Made by a program: the position numbers and the translations under genes. Of a DNA stretch of 64,000 nucleotides, positions 27,539 to 35,586 are shown piece after piece (the first letter of the stretch is position 1; each line of letters starts with the position of its first letter). The stretch comes from JAZKID01 sp965247525 (GTDB taxonomy: Bacteria > Pseudomonadota > Alphaproteobacteria > Rhizobiales > UBA4765). The notes under the pieces were generated by a model, which was not told the DNA's origin, made no database searches, and worked only from the letters and a program-made list of their open reading frames with translations. The stretch covers positions 1,364,001 through 1,428,000 of the forward strand of contig OZ252015.1 in the NCBI GenBank assembly GCA_965247525.1. Reading direction: 5' to 3'.

Positions 27539-28876
27539 ATGGCAGTCCCGCCACAAATATCTTGTAGCGTAGACATCTGTAGCGACAATCCTCTAAAACA
27601 GGATGTCAGCTTGATGGGCTGCGCCGGAGTTTTTGTTCAAGTTATGGTTGCTGTGCCTTACCGCCTTTATCCGCTGCCACAGGAGCATGATGTTCTTGAT
27701 GGACCTGTGACGCGACGGCATATTTTGTATGTGCAGGGTTTTTTTCCAAAAGGCGCGGCCTATTATCATGCGCTTCTGTGCCGCGAAATCACGTATTTTG
27801 CGGCGCTCCATGGTGTGAAGGCGCAGTGTGGTGCACTGCAACCAAAAACTGAACTCTTTGCCCGTTGCGAGATCGAAATCACCAATGGCACGGCCGAGCT
27901 GCATCTCACTTATGATTTTTTGACTTGGGTCGACCTGATCCACGCACGTTTGGCGCAAAGCCCCATCAAAAAACTGTTTGGAGCACTGCAAAGCATTGCA
28001 GACCATTTCAGCAGCGGGGCATTGAGAAAAATAATCGCTTTGCACTGGCGCTACGCCTTATCTCTCGCAGCGCCCTATATTGTGCCGCTGATGGGCGGCG
28101 TTTTTCTCATTGCCGCCGCCTTCTGCCTGATCACGGCTGCGCGCACGCTCTCCTTCACACTTTCATTTGCCGGTTTTTTGAGTGTGGCCTTGGCGGTTGG
28201 CGCATTTGCACTGGCGCGCAGCTGGCGTGCGCCGCTGATGCGCGTCAACTTTGCGGCCTGCGCCGATTATGCGCGGGGGAGATGGCCAGAGCTCGATCAG
28301 CGGGCAGATGCTTTTGCTGGGATTGTCCAGAATGCGGCTTCAACAAGCGATGCGCAGGAAATACTGGTCGTTGCCCATAGTTTCGGCACACAGCTTGCCG
28401 CACTTGCGCTTGCCCGTAGCCTTTATACGCCCGCTTTTATGACTGGAAAGCGAATTGGTTTTTTGTCGCTCGCTGATATCAGCTGCCATATCGGTCTGTT
28501 GCGCGGGTCGGGCGCCGAAAAGATGCGCCGCGCCATTTCACAGCTTGGGACACAAAAGCTGATGCCTTGGGCCGCGCTTTACAGCGGCAAGGATGTGCTT
28601 TGTTTCAATACGGCGCATCCGCCGGCGACATTGGGCTGCGAAGATGGCGCAGACATTTTGCAGGTGTCCGATTTTGCATGGCCGGTGATGCATGATGCGG
28701 GTTTTCGCAGTGCCATGGACATGCAAAGCTATCGCCGCCGCCGCTTAAAATTCTTTCACATGCATTCGCAGTTCATCTATGCCGCCCGCAAAAAAGACGC
28801 ACGGTTTGATTATGTGCGCGCCATCTGCAGTGCGCAGGACATGCTGTCATCGCCGTTGTTTTCGCGCGAGCGATGA
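27539..28876 (+). CDS. Membrane protein with a serine-hydrolase-like motif, unknown function
   Basis: A protein of up to 445 residues that I can place only loosely. RRHILYVQGFFPKGAAYYHALL (about 60-80) looks like the first strand and oxyanion region of an alpha/beta hydrolase. Two membrane helices follow at about 180-202 and 207-228. ILVVAHSFGTQLAALALA (275-292) holds a nucleophile-elbow-like AHSFG with S281. A possible acid/His pair lies in the last third (FAWPVMHDAGF). Starts at 27614 or 27644 are alternatives to the first ATG. The stop overlaps the phosphatase start (ATGATG), so the two work as an operon. A lipid or cell-surface ester could be the substrate; this is a guess. Confidence 0.65.
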   Translation: MAVPPQISCSVDICSDNPLKQDVSLMGCAGVFVQVMVAVPYRLYPLPQEHDVLDGPVTRRHILYVQGFFPKGAAYYHALLCREITYFAALHGVKAQCGALQPKTELFARCEIEITNGTAELHLTYDFLTWVDLIHARLAQSPIKKLFGALQSIADHFSSGALRKIIALHWRYALSLAAPYIVPLMGGVFLIAAAFCLITAARTLSFTLSFAGFLSVALAVGAFALARSWRAPLMRVNFAACADYARGRWPELDQRADAFAGIVQNAASTSDAQEILVVAHSFGTQLAALALARSLYTPAFMTGKRIGFLSLADISCHIGLLRGSGAEKMRRAISQLGTQKLMPWAALYSGKDVLCFNTAHPPATLGCEDGADILQVSDFAWPVMHDAGFRSAMDMQSYRRRRLKFFHMHSQFIYAARKKDARFDYVRAICSAQDMLSSPLFSRER

Positions 28877-29583
28877 TGGAGTATTTTCGCAAGCGTCGGC
28901 GCAAAAGACAGCTGGAGGCCAAGCGCCGCTGGAGCCGCCCACAAAAAGGGGCGTGGCGCTTTCGTGCTTGGGCGAGTTTATTATTTGCCGACCATGGGAT
29001 TCTTCGCCCCGTCTACTGGAACAGCTCGCAAGTTGCCGATGGTGTATGGCGGGGGCCGCAGCCCAACCCGCTGCATTTGCGCACGCTGGCAAGGCGCGGG
29101 TTTAAAACAATCCTCAATCTTCGCGGGCAGACGCCTTATGGCTCTTATATTTTAGAGGCGCGTGCCGCCCGCCATCTTGGCCTTCGGATGATTGATCTGC
29201 CGCTCTATTCAGGCATGGCACCGCTCAAAACGCAGATCCATGCTTTGAAAGCTGCGTTTGATGGCGCAGAAAAGCCTTTGTTGATTCACTGCAAATCGGG
29301 CGCCGACCGCACCAGTTTTGCCGCGACCGCCTATCTTCTGATGCAGGGCGTATCGCCGGCACAGGCGCTGCGCCATATGTCGCATCGTTATGGTCATATG
29401 AAGTCCGGCAGGGCTGGCATTCTTGATGCATTTTTTGCAGCCTATATCGCCGATACGCTCCATCAGCCAATGGATTTTATGACATGGGTCGATGACATTT
29501 ACGATCCAGAACTGCTGGAGCAGCAATTCAAACGACCAAGTCTGAAATCATGGGTGGTTGATCTGATTTTGCGTCGGGAATAG
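28873..29583 (+). CDS. Tyrosine/dual-specificity phosphatase family protein
   Basis: A 236-residue cysteine phosphatase. The P-loop is IHCKSGADRTS with nucleophile C140 and phosphate-binding R146. Upstream QVADGVWRGPQPNPLHLRTLARRGFKTILNL is the usual entry pattern of this family, and D109 or a nearby loop residue (IDLPLYS) could be the general acid. The N-terminus is very basic (RKRRRKRQLEAKRRW), suggesting association with nucleic acid or membrane lipid headgroups. The start overlaps the preceding gene. The substrate could be a phosphotyrosine, phosphoinositide or another phosphate ester. The last 56 bases overlap the end of the exporter gene on the opposite strand. Confidence 0.83.
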   Translation: MMEYFRKRRRKRQLEAKRRWSRPQKGAWRFRAWASLLFADHGILRPVYWNSSQVADGVWRGPQPNPLHLRTLARRGFKTILNLRGQTPYGSYILEARAARHLGLRMIDLPLYSGMAPLKTQIHALKAAFDGAEKPLLIHCKSGADRTSFAATAYLLMQGVSPAQALRHMSHRYGHMKSGRAGILDAFFAAYIADTLHQPMDFMTWVDDIYDPELLEQQFKRPSLKSWVVDLILRRE

Positions 29584-31360
29584 CCGGCTCCTCGTGGAAC
29601 TGGCGCTGATGCAATGTCGCATAAGCGCCGTTTTGCGCCAAAAGCGTCTGGTGCGTGCCCTGCTCGACAACGCGCCCCTGTTCCATCACCACAATCAAAT
29701 CAGCTTTGCGGATGGTTGCAAGGCGATGGGCGATCACAAGCGTGGTGCGGTCTTTCGTCAGGCGTGCCAATGCTTGCTGGACGAGATGTTCTGATTCAGC
29801 GTCAAGCGCTGATGTGGCCTCATCGAGCAGCAGCAGCGGCGTATCGCGCAGCAGCGCCCGCGCCAAAGCAATGCGCTGGCGCTCGCCGCCCGACAACGTC
29901 GCGCCGCCTTCGCCAAGCCGCGTGTCATAACCTTGCGGCAACGCAATAATGAAATCATGGGCGGCGGCGTCATTCGCGGCAGCCTCGATTTCGCTGCGCG
30001 TGGCATCCAATCGACCAAGCGCAATATTGCTGGCGACGCTGTCCTGAAACACCATCACATCCTGTGCGACCAGTGAGATTTGCTGGCGCAGACTTGCAAG
30101 CGTCAGTTGTGAAATGTCCTGACCGTCAAAAAGAATGGTGCCGGATGAAATATCGTAAAGGCGCGGGATCAGGTTGAACAACGTCGATTTTCCTGCGCCC
30201 GAGCGGCCGACAAGGGCAACGGTTGCGCCGCCGGGAATGGTAAAAGAAACATCGCGAAGCGTGGGGATATCTTTGCCATACGAAAAACTGACATTTTCAA
30301 ACCGGATTTCGCCGGTTTTGAGTTTGAATGTTGCGGCACCAGACTTTTGCGTAATCTGCGGCTTTGTATCGAGAAGTGCGAAAATACGGATAGATGCAGA
30401 TGCGCCTTCCTGCAGCACGGCGTTCACATTGCCCAATGTCCGCATCGGCTGCGCCGCAATCAGCAAGGCTGAAATAAAACCGGCAAATTGCCCAAGCGAG
30501 CTTGCGCCCGATGAAATGCGCCAGCCGATCAGCAAAATGACGATAGCAACGGCAAACCCGCCCAACGCTTCGAGGATAGGTTCGACACGGGCGTAAAGAT
30601 TTGCCGCGCGCAGACGCAAATGATGCATTGCATCAAAAACATTGTGGCCGCGCGACGCCATATAAGGCTCCAGCTGGTAGGTGCGGATAATGCGCGCGCC
30701 GCCAAGCGCTTCGGTAAGAAAAGAGGCCATGTTGCCAATCATCCCCTGCGCGATGGCCGCGTTGGCGCGCAGTTTTTTGCCGATCAATGTGACGGGCACA
30801 ACGGCGATTGGCAACAGGACGAGGCTGGCAAGCGCCAGTTGCCAGTCGATATAGATCATTGCCCCGGTCAGGCCAATAATCATCAGGCTGTCGCGGATCA
30901 TGCTGGTAATCGCACGCTGGATTGCGACCTGAATGTAAATCATCTCTGCATAAAAGCGCTGGGCGAGATTTGCAGGGGCTTCGCGGTTCACCTGCGCCAG
31001 ATCGGCGCTGTTCAAGGCAGCAAAGACAGCGTTTTGCAAGTCGCGCAAAACAAGCGATGACACTTTGTTGGTCAGCGAGGTGTGGAAATAGAGGGTCAGG
31101 CCTTTTGCCGCGGTGACCAGGATAATCACAAGAGGCAGGATGGCCAGCTGCCCAAGCTGGTGCTTTTCAAATTTATCGATCGACCAGTTAATCACCAGCG
31201 GATAGGCCGTGGTCGAGGCGCTAACCCCGATAATAAGCAGAAGATTGATGAAGATGAGCCGTTTATAGGGCGAGACCCAATCGCGCCACATCCGCTTCAT
31301 CAAGGGCCAGGAGGGCGGTACTTTTTCATGTGGGGGAAGGGGCTGTTTCATCTGGGTCAT
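29528..31360 (-). CDS. MsbA-type ABC exporter (permease fused to ATPase)
   Basis: A 610-residue half-transporter that should act as a dimer. Six membrane helices lie in about 30-325 (PYKRLIFINLLLIIGVSAS first). The ATPase has Walker A VGRSGAGKST, Q loop SLVAQDVMVF, signature LSGGERQRIALARALL, Walker B PLLLLDEATSALD and the switch HRLAT. Features are closest to lipid A/multidrug exporters of the MsbA class, and lipid export is plausible but not shown. ATG at 31360 with GAAGG 10 bases upstream is preferred over one 60 bases further upstream. Divergent from the protease gene, convergent with the phosphatase. Confidence 0.88.
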   Translation of the reverse strand: MTQMKQPLPPHEKVPPSWPLMKRMWRDWVSPYKRLIFINLLLIIGVSASTTAYPLVINWSIDKFEKHQLGQLAILPLVIILVTAAKGLTLYFHTSLTNKVSSLVLRDLQNAVFAALNSADLAQVNREAPANLAQRFYAEMIYIQVAIQRAITSMIRDSLMIIGLTGAMIYIDWQLALASLVLLPIAVVPVTLIGKKLRANAAIAQGMIGNMASFLTEALGGARIIRTYQLEPYMASRGHNVFDAMHHLRLRAANLYARVEPILEALGGFAVAIVILLIGWRISSGASSLGQFAGFISALLIAAQPMRTLGNVNAVLQEGASASIRIFALLDTKPQITQKSGAATFKLKTGEIRFENVSFSYGKDIPTLRDVSFTIPGGATVALVGRSGAGKSTLFNLIPRLYDISSGTILFDGQDISQLTLASLRQQISLVAQDVMVFQDSVASNIALGRLDATRSEIEAAANDAAAHDFIIALPQGYDTRLGEGGATLSGGERQRIALARALLRDTPLLLLDEATSALDAESEHLVQQALARLTKDRTTLVIAHRLATIRKADLIVVMEQGRVVEQGTHQTLLAQNGAYATLHQRQFHEEPAIPDAKSDQPPMISDLVV

Positions 31361-31447
31361 CGCGTCATTGCCTTCTATGCCAGCGGTTTCAAAAAAGCCA
31401 TGCGCGGGCCAGGGGAACAAAGGGCAGAGGTTAAATTTGTCTTAAAA

Positions 31448-31516
31448 TTGACTCTGCTAACCTTAACAAGATATTAAGAAAGCAGGTTACGGTTCGATCT
31501 GGCATAGTTGCCAGAT
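31448..31516 (+). promoter_or_regulatory. Possible promoter and inverted repeat before the protease gene
   Basis: TTGACT (31448-31453) and TATTAA (31472-31477) are separated by 18 bases and could be a sigma-70-type promoter. Downstream, ATCTGGCA (31497-31504) and TGCCAGAT (31509-31516) form a perfect 8-bp inverted repeat with a TAGT loop, 28 bp before the GTG start. It may be an operator or an RNA hairpin in the leader. Read from sequence only. Confidence 0.35.
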
Positions 31517-31544
31517 AGTTTATGCGTATTTTGAGGCGGATCCT

Positions 31545-32438
31545 GTGTTGAGTTCTATTTTACTTCGTCATTGCGTCAAGAGTGTTCGATTTGGTCTGGT
31601 GACCGCTTTTGTGATGGGGGCGTCTACCTTGCCCTCAAACGCCTTGTGGAACGGCCATGCCAAACCGTTTCAGTCGTCCTCCTCTTTTACAGTTCTTTTG
31701 AAAATCTCCGGCGAGAAACAGCTTGATTGCTCAGGCGTCCTCATCGCGCCGCGTCTTGTCCTCACGGCAGGCCATTGCCTCCACGGCGCCCGCAGCGTCA
31801 AAGTGATGGCACAGACGCGTTCCGGTATTCAGATGATCAATGCCGACGACTGGAGCGTGCATCCGTCATGGAATGCCGGCCTTTCCGTCAATGGCTGGGA
31901 CGCGCAAATCAATTCGGGCAATGGCGACCGCTATATCGATCTTGCTGTTCTTCGCCTTGAAGCGGAACCTGCGTCAGCGCAACCCATCGATCTTGGCTCG
32001 GTTGAGGGTGCAGGCTCGCTGAAAACCTATGGCTATGCGCGTACCGCATTGCTGGAGCCATTGCACTCCATTGACAGCTCATCGGCAGATTATGTGCAGC
32101 GCCTGTCGCCGCGCGGCCCTTTGAAAGTTTATGCCTCGGGCGGTTCGGCCTGGTGCCAGGGTGATAGCGGCGGACCCGTCACATCGCGCGGTAACGGCAG
32201 TGAAAAGCTGATCGGCATTGTCGGTCTCGGGCTTGGTGCGATTGATTATGATGAGACAAGCGCGCTCTCAATGCGCTGGGGCGGCAAACAGCGGGTGCCG
32301 AAATGCGGGTCTTACGCTTATGTGCAAGACGTTGCGCTTCATGCCGACTGGATTTTGCGAACAAGCGCTTCACTACAGCGCAGTGAAGATCTGACAGCAA
32401 GCATTCGCTCCAATGAGCGCATGGACAACCGCAACTAG
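31545..32438 (+). CDS. Secreted trypsin-like serine protease
   Basis: A 297-residue S1-type protease with an N-terminal signal sequence (hydrophobic about 17-33). The triad is H77 in LTAGHC, D132 in YIDLAVLRL and S208 in CQGDSGGP; S1-type cysteines occur at 62, 78 and 204. The start is a GTG preceded by GAGGCGGA. No propeptide activation sequence is obvious. It stands alone, divergent from the exporter, with an inverted repeat in its leader. The substrate is unknown; a periplasmic or extracellular role is expected. Confidence 0.88.
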   Translation: MLSSILLRHCVKSVRFGLVTAFVMGASTLPSNALWNGHAKPFQSSSSFTVLLKISGEKQLDCSGVLIAPRLVLTAGHCLHGARSVKVMAQTRSGIQMINADDWSVHPSWNAGLSVNGWDAQINSGNGDRYIDLAVLRLEAEPASAQPIDLGSVEGAGSLKTYGYARTALLEPLHSIDSSSADYVQRLSPRGPLKVYASGGSAWCQGDSGGPVTSRGNGSEKLIGIVGLGLGAIDYDETSALSMRWGGKQRVPKCGSYAYVQDVALHADWILRTSASLQRSEDLTASIRSNERMDNRN

Positions 32439-32448
32439 ACGCTTTGCC

Positions 32449-32473
32449 GGAACTTCACATCTGCTGAAACGTT
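32449..32473 (+). promoter_or_regulatory. EcfG-type general stress promoter before the DUF892 gene
   Basis: GGAAC at 32449-32453, 16 bases, then CGTT at 32470-32473. This is an exact match to GGAAC-N16/17-CGTT, the promoter of the alphaproteobacterial general stress sigma factor EcfG. It lies 48 bp before the DUF892 start, a gene class typical of that regulon. Confidence 0.75.
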
Positions 32474-32520
32474 ATCCATTTTGAAGTTGTGCAATCAGGC
32501 ACAACACTATGGAGCGCGTG

Positions 32521-33015
32521 ATGGCCAAAATTAAAAATCTCAATGATCTTTTTCTGCATACGCTGAAAGACATTTATTATGCAGAAAAGCAGATCGTAAA
32601 GTTTTTGCCCAAGATGGCGAAGAAATCGACAGCGGCCAAACTCAGCAATGCGTTCCAATCCCATCTTAAAGAAAGTGTTGGCCATGTTACAAAGCTTGAG
32701 CAGATTTTTGAACTGCTCGGCGAAAAGGCGCGCGGCGTAAAATGTGAAGCGATTGACGGCATCATTTCTGAATCAAAAGGCCATATTGACGAAATTGAAG
32801 ATGGTGCAGCGCTTGATGCGGGTTTGATCGCATCCGCGCAGGCAATTGAGCATTATGAAATGACCCGTTATGGCACTTTGAAATCATGGGGCCTGACGCT
32901 CGGCCTTGATGCAAAAATCACGAAACTTTTGTCGGACATTCTTGTCGAGGAAGAAGAGGCCGACCAGAAGTTGACGCAGCTTGGACAGCTCAGCCTCAAT
33001 AAAAAAGCAGCGTAA
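32521..33015 (+). CDS. DUF892 (YciE/YciF) ferritin-like stress protein
   Basis: A 164-residue four-helix ferritin-like protein of the YciE/YciF family. Typical segments are LFLHTLKDIYYAEKQIVKFLPKMAKKS at the N-terminus, SHLKESVGHVTKLEQIFELLGEKA, ASAQAIEHYEMTRYGTLKSW and a last helix with EEEADQKL. Glu and His residues for a di-metal site are present in each helix. ATG at 32521 has GGAGCG upstream and is preferred over one four codons earlier. The exact EcfG-type promoter suggests induction in stationary phase, desiccation or osmotic stress. A strong terminator follows. Confidence 0.92.
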   Translation: MAKIKNLNDLFLHTLKDIYYAEKQIVKFLPKMAKKSTAAKLSNAFQSHLKESVGHVTKLEQIFELLGEKARGVKCEAIDGIISESKGHIDEIEDGAALDAGLIASAQAIEHYEMTRYGTLKSWGLTLGLDAKITKLLSDILVEEEEADQKLTQLGQLSLNKKAA

Positions 33016-33040
33016 GAAATAAACCAAACCTCCAAAAAAA

Positions 33041-33064
33041 CCCCGGTCTTGCGGGGTTTTTTTT
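33041..33064 (+). terminator. Rho-independent terminator after the DUF892 gene
   Basis: CCCCG (33041-33045) and CGGGG (33052-33056) form a stem with a 6-base loop. It is preceded by a run of A and followed by eight T. It lies 26 bp after the stop codon. Confidence 0.9.
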
Positions 33065-33082
33065 AAAGGACAGCAAGCGTCA

Positions 33083-33108
33083 GGAACATTCCACAGGTCA
33101 TATCTGTT
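33083..33108 (+). promoter_or_regulatory. EcfG-like promoter before the 305-aa membrane protein gene
   Basis: GGAAC (33083-33087), 17 bases, then TGTT (33105-33108). This differs by one base from GGAAC-N16/17-CGTT. It follows directly after the DUF892 terminator and lies 46 bp before the next start codon, a placement matching the promoter of the preceding gene. Confidence 0.55.
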
Positions 33109-33153
33109 GAACTGCCAGTGTGCCATTCGGCATGACATTTTCGGGAGATATTT

Positions 33154-34071
33154 ATGGTAGAAGTTCGACCACTCGATCGCACAGGATCGACATATTATGG
33201 CTCATTCGGTTCGGGTGTGTCATGGAAGGCAGTTGCCGCAGGCGCAATCGCTTCTCTGTCATCAAGCCTTATTCTTTTATCGCTTTGCGCGGGACTTGGC
33301 CTTTCACTGGTTTCGCCATATCCCGGCCAGGGCGTAAATGTGAGTGCCATGTCGGCAGGCTCCATCAGCCTAATGTCCGGCCTTGTCCTTGTTGTCATTT
33401 CAGCAATCGCTTCCGGTATTGGCGGTTATGTAGCAGGCCGTTTGGGCAGCCGCTGGTCCAATGTGCATGTCGATGAAGTCTATTTCCGCGACACAGCGCA
33501 CGGTTTTGTGGCATGGGGACTGTCAACACTCCTGGCCGTTGTTTTTCTTGGCTCAGTCGTATCGTCAATCGTCGGCGGCGCTGCGTCGGGCGCAGCAATG
33601 GGCGGAACTGCCGCAGCCGCGGGCAATGTCAACCGTAATGATGTTTCAAATCTGACAGACAAGCTTTTCCGTCAGACAGCTGTGCAGACGACAACCACAG
33701 AAGCAACGTCACCTGTGACAACTACGGCACAAGGCGCTTCAGCAATGGGTCAAACCTCTTCTACGATGGACAATGCAGAATACGCGCGCCTTCTCGCAGC
33801 GCCCGTTTCCACAGGTACGGATCTGTCAGCAGAGGATCGCACCTATCTTGTGACGACCGTCAGCCGCCGCACGGGGTTAAGCCAGCAAGAGGCTGATCAG
33901 CGGGTCACGCAGGTGATTACAGACGGACGCAATGCGGCAGAAGCTGCACGCAAAGCTGCAGCACACAGTGCGCTTTGGGCAGCCCTTGCAATGCTTGTCG
34001 GGGCCTTCGTTTCAAGCCTGATGTCGACGCAGGGCGCTATCTGGCGTGACAAGTATCCCTACACTGTTTAA
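33154..34071 (+). CDS. Uncharacterised membrane protein, probably stress-induced
   Basis: A 305-residue protein with hydrophobic helices at about 22-50, 66-92, 118-142 and 275-295. The first part (SGVSWKAVAAGAIASLSSSLILLSL...) resembles alphaproteobacterial membrane proteins sometimes labelled PhnA-like or YrzE-like. Between about 150 and 270 lies a Thr/Ser/Ala-rich segment (TTTEATSPVTTT...) followed by a charged helical region. GGAG is 9 bases before the ATG. The EcfG-like promoter and the DUF892 neighbour suggest a general-stress role; the biochemical function is unknown. Confidence 0.7.
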   Translation: MVEVRPLDRTGSTYYGSFGSGVSWKAVAAGAIASLSSSLILLSLCAGLGLSLVSPYPGQGVNVSAMSAGSISLMSGLVLVVISAIASGIGGYVAGRLGSRWSNVHVDEVYFRDTAHGFVAWGLSTLLAVVFLGSVVSSIVGGAASGAAMGGTAAAAGNVNRNDVSNLTDKLFRQTAVQTTTTEATSPVTTTAQGASAMGQTSSTMDNAEYARLLAAPVSTGTDLSAEDRTYLVTTVSRRTGLSQQEADQRVTQVITDGRNAAEAARKAAAHSALWAALAMLVGAFVSSLMSTQGAIWRDKYPYTV

Positions 34072-34086
34072 CTCAGTTTAAATTAG

Positions 34087-34124
34087 AAGAAGCGCGCTGT
34101 CCGCAACCGGAGAGCGCGCTTCTT
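34087..34124. terminator. Strong hairpin, probable terminator
   Basis: A perfect 12-bp stem (AAGAAGCGCGCT / AGCGCGCTTCTT) with a 14-base loop lies 15 bp after the membrane protein stop. It is followed by TGCATTTTG, which is only moderately U-rich, so termination may be partial. Confidence 0.7.
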
Positions 34125-34189
34125 GCATTTTGCAGGCGGCGATGTAGATATTAAATGACTGTCAATCAATAATGGGGTAAGGGTCAACC

Positions 34190-34771
34190 ATGGCTTTCTC
34201 CAAATTCTTTTTTATCGTTTTCATCGCGTCATCATTGTCGAGTCTGTCGTTCGCCCGCGCTGACGAGTACAAGATCGATCCCAATCACGTCAATGTTGTC
34301 TGGTATGCCGACCACTTTGGCTATTCACACCCGGCCGGCAAATTTCCAAAAGTGGAAGGCACATTCAGTTTTGACAAAACCGCACCTCAGGACAGCCATC
34401 TGAATGTGACGATCGACACATCATCGCTCATCACCGGCATCCCCAAGTTTGACGAGCATATTAAGAGCAAAGATTTTCTCAATGTCGAACTTTATCCCGC
34501 TGCAACCTTTGTCTCCGACAAGATAACAATTACGGGCGAGGACACCGCCGATATTTCCGGCACATTCACGTTGAAAAGCATTGCAAAGCCACTTGTCCTG
34601 AAAGCCAAGCTCAACAAAACCGGCATCAACCCGGCCAGCGAAAAAATGACCGCGGGCTTTTCAGCAACGGCCATTGTTAAGCGCTCCGACTACGGAATTG
34701 TTTACGCCCTTCCGGGCGTTGCCGATGACGTTGAAATCCATATCGAGGTGGAAGGCCAGCTCGTCAATTAA
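34190..34771 (+). CDS. YceI family periplasmic lipid-binding protein
   Basis: A 193-residue protein with a signal peptide (about 1-24, cleavage near SFARA). The YceI beta-barrel pattern is clear: YKIDPNHVNVVWYADHFGYSHPAGKF, FDEHIKSKDFLNVELYPAATFVS, and GTFTLKSIAKPLVLKAKLN. YceI proteins bind polyisoprenoid-type lipids in a barrel. The gene has its own start with GGGG upstream and converges on the unknown gene at 34782-35180 with a 10-bp gap and no visible terminator. Confidence 0.92.
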   Translation: MAFSKFFFIVFIASSLSSLSFARADEYKIDPNHVNVVWYADHFGYSHPAGKFPKVEGTFSFDKTAPQDSHLNVTIDTSSLITGIPKFDEHIKSKDFLNVELYPAATFVSDKITITGEDTADISGTFTLKSIAKPLVLKAKLNKTGINPASEKMTAGFSATAIVKRSDYGIVYALPGVADDVEIHIEVEGQLVN

Positions 34772-34781
34772 AAGCTCGCCT

Positions 34782-35180
34782 TTACATTTCAAGTTTTTTC
34801 GCAAAGCCTCTGCATTCGCGGGCTTCATTTCCAAAATAATTGGCACGCTCAATGTCCGCCTGTGAAAGGGTGGTTGCGTTTTTGAAGATAGCCTGCCGGG
34901 CGGCGGACAACTCATCGCCGAGCAATGACAATATGGCGCAGGTTTCCTGCCGGTCCAGAACGCCGTCCTGCGCGATACTTCCGATTTTTTTCTCATAGCT
35001 GCGGATAAAAACCGCGGCGCGTTCAGCGCTCAGGACGTTTGGGTCATTGCCTTGCTCGGCTGCAATTTTGCGCAAAAGCTGTACGAAATCCGCGCCTTTG
35101 TTCTGTGTTGATAAAAAGCCGGTGCAGCCGGCAATGCATCCTGAAAGATCGTTCGCGAGAACAGGGGAAAAGTCGGTCAT
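34782..35180 (-). CDS. Uncharacterised 132-aa protein downstream of a cobalamin riboswitch
   Basis: Unrecognised. The preferred ATG at 35180 has GGAG 6 bases upstream; the frame stays open to a GTG at 35252. The product begins MTDFSPVLANDLSGCIAGCTGFLS with two Cys four apart, then is mostly alpha-helical and charged (QLLRKIAAEQ, AAVFIRSYEKKIGSI, LDRQETCAILSLLGDEL, AIFKNATTLSQADIERANYFGNEARECRGFAKKLEM) with further cysteines at 83 and 124. No signal peptide or membrane helix. A B12 riboswitch lies 125 bp or more upstream in the same orientation, so expression may be repressed by cobalamin. It resembles no B12 transport or synthesis gene I know. Confidence 0.65.
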   Translation of the reverse strand: MTDFSPVLANDLSGCIAGCTGFLSTQNKGADFVQLLRKIAAEQGNDPNVLSAERAAVFIRSYEKKIGSIAQDGVLDRQETCAILSLLGDELSAARQAIFKNATTLSQADIERANYFGNEARECRGFAKKLEM

Positions 35181-35304
35181 AAAGAACTCCATGTGAAAGG
35201 TGAAAACGCCCGCATTTGCGCCTGACATCAGGCCGCCAATGCATGTCACCACATGGATATTGCCCCCACCTGAACCGCCCGTTCATTATTTGTGAGTTGC
35301 GTGA

Positions 35305-35485
35305 CACGTGACAGCAGGTCTCCTGACTTGCGGCTTCGATCGGCGCCCCTTCCCGGATAGGAACCCAGTGGGAATATTCTATGCGCGTTTCATACCGCTT
35401 ACAGTTACGGGGGTAGTTGCCGAATTGGCGAAGCGCCGCACGGCATTCCCTTTTCATCGCCCTTCACAGGCGAACTATCGTCTCT
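35305..35485 (-). promoter_or_regulatory. Cobalamin (B12) riboswitch
   Basis: The reverse strand carries the conserved elements in order: AAAAGGGAATGCCGTGCGG, CAATTCGGCAACTACCCCCG, the core TAACTGTAAGCGG, CCACTGGG, TCCGGGAAGGGGCGCCGAT, and the closing AAGCCGCAAGTCAGGAGACC followed by TGCTGT. This is the classic B12 aptamer. The next gene on the strand is the unknown 132-aa protein. I see no clear terminator hairpin with a U run between aptamer and gene, so control could be at translation. Bounds are approximate to about 10 bases. Confidence 0.93.
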
Positions 35486-35586
35486 AGCGATAGGTGCAAG
35501 CCGAATGAGCGTCAAGCGGCGGCTTTATCAAAAATTGACCTTAGGTTTTAGCCAATTTTTGGTATCAAAAGCGCATACTGGCTCTT

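Noticed and set aside
34087..34124. The 12-bp hairpin as a mobile-element end or REP element
   Set aside because: It occurs once in the window directly after a stop codon, which fits a terminator better.
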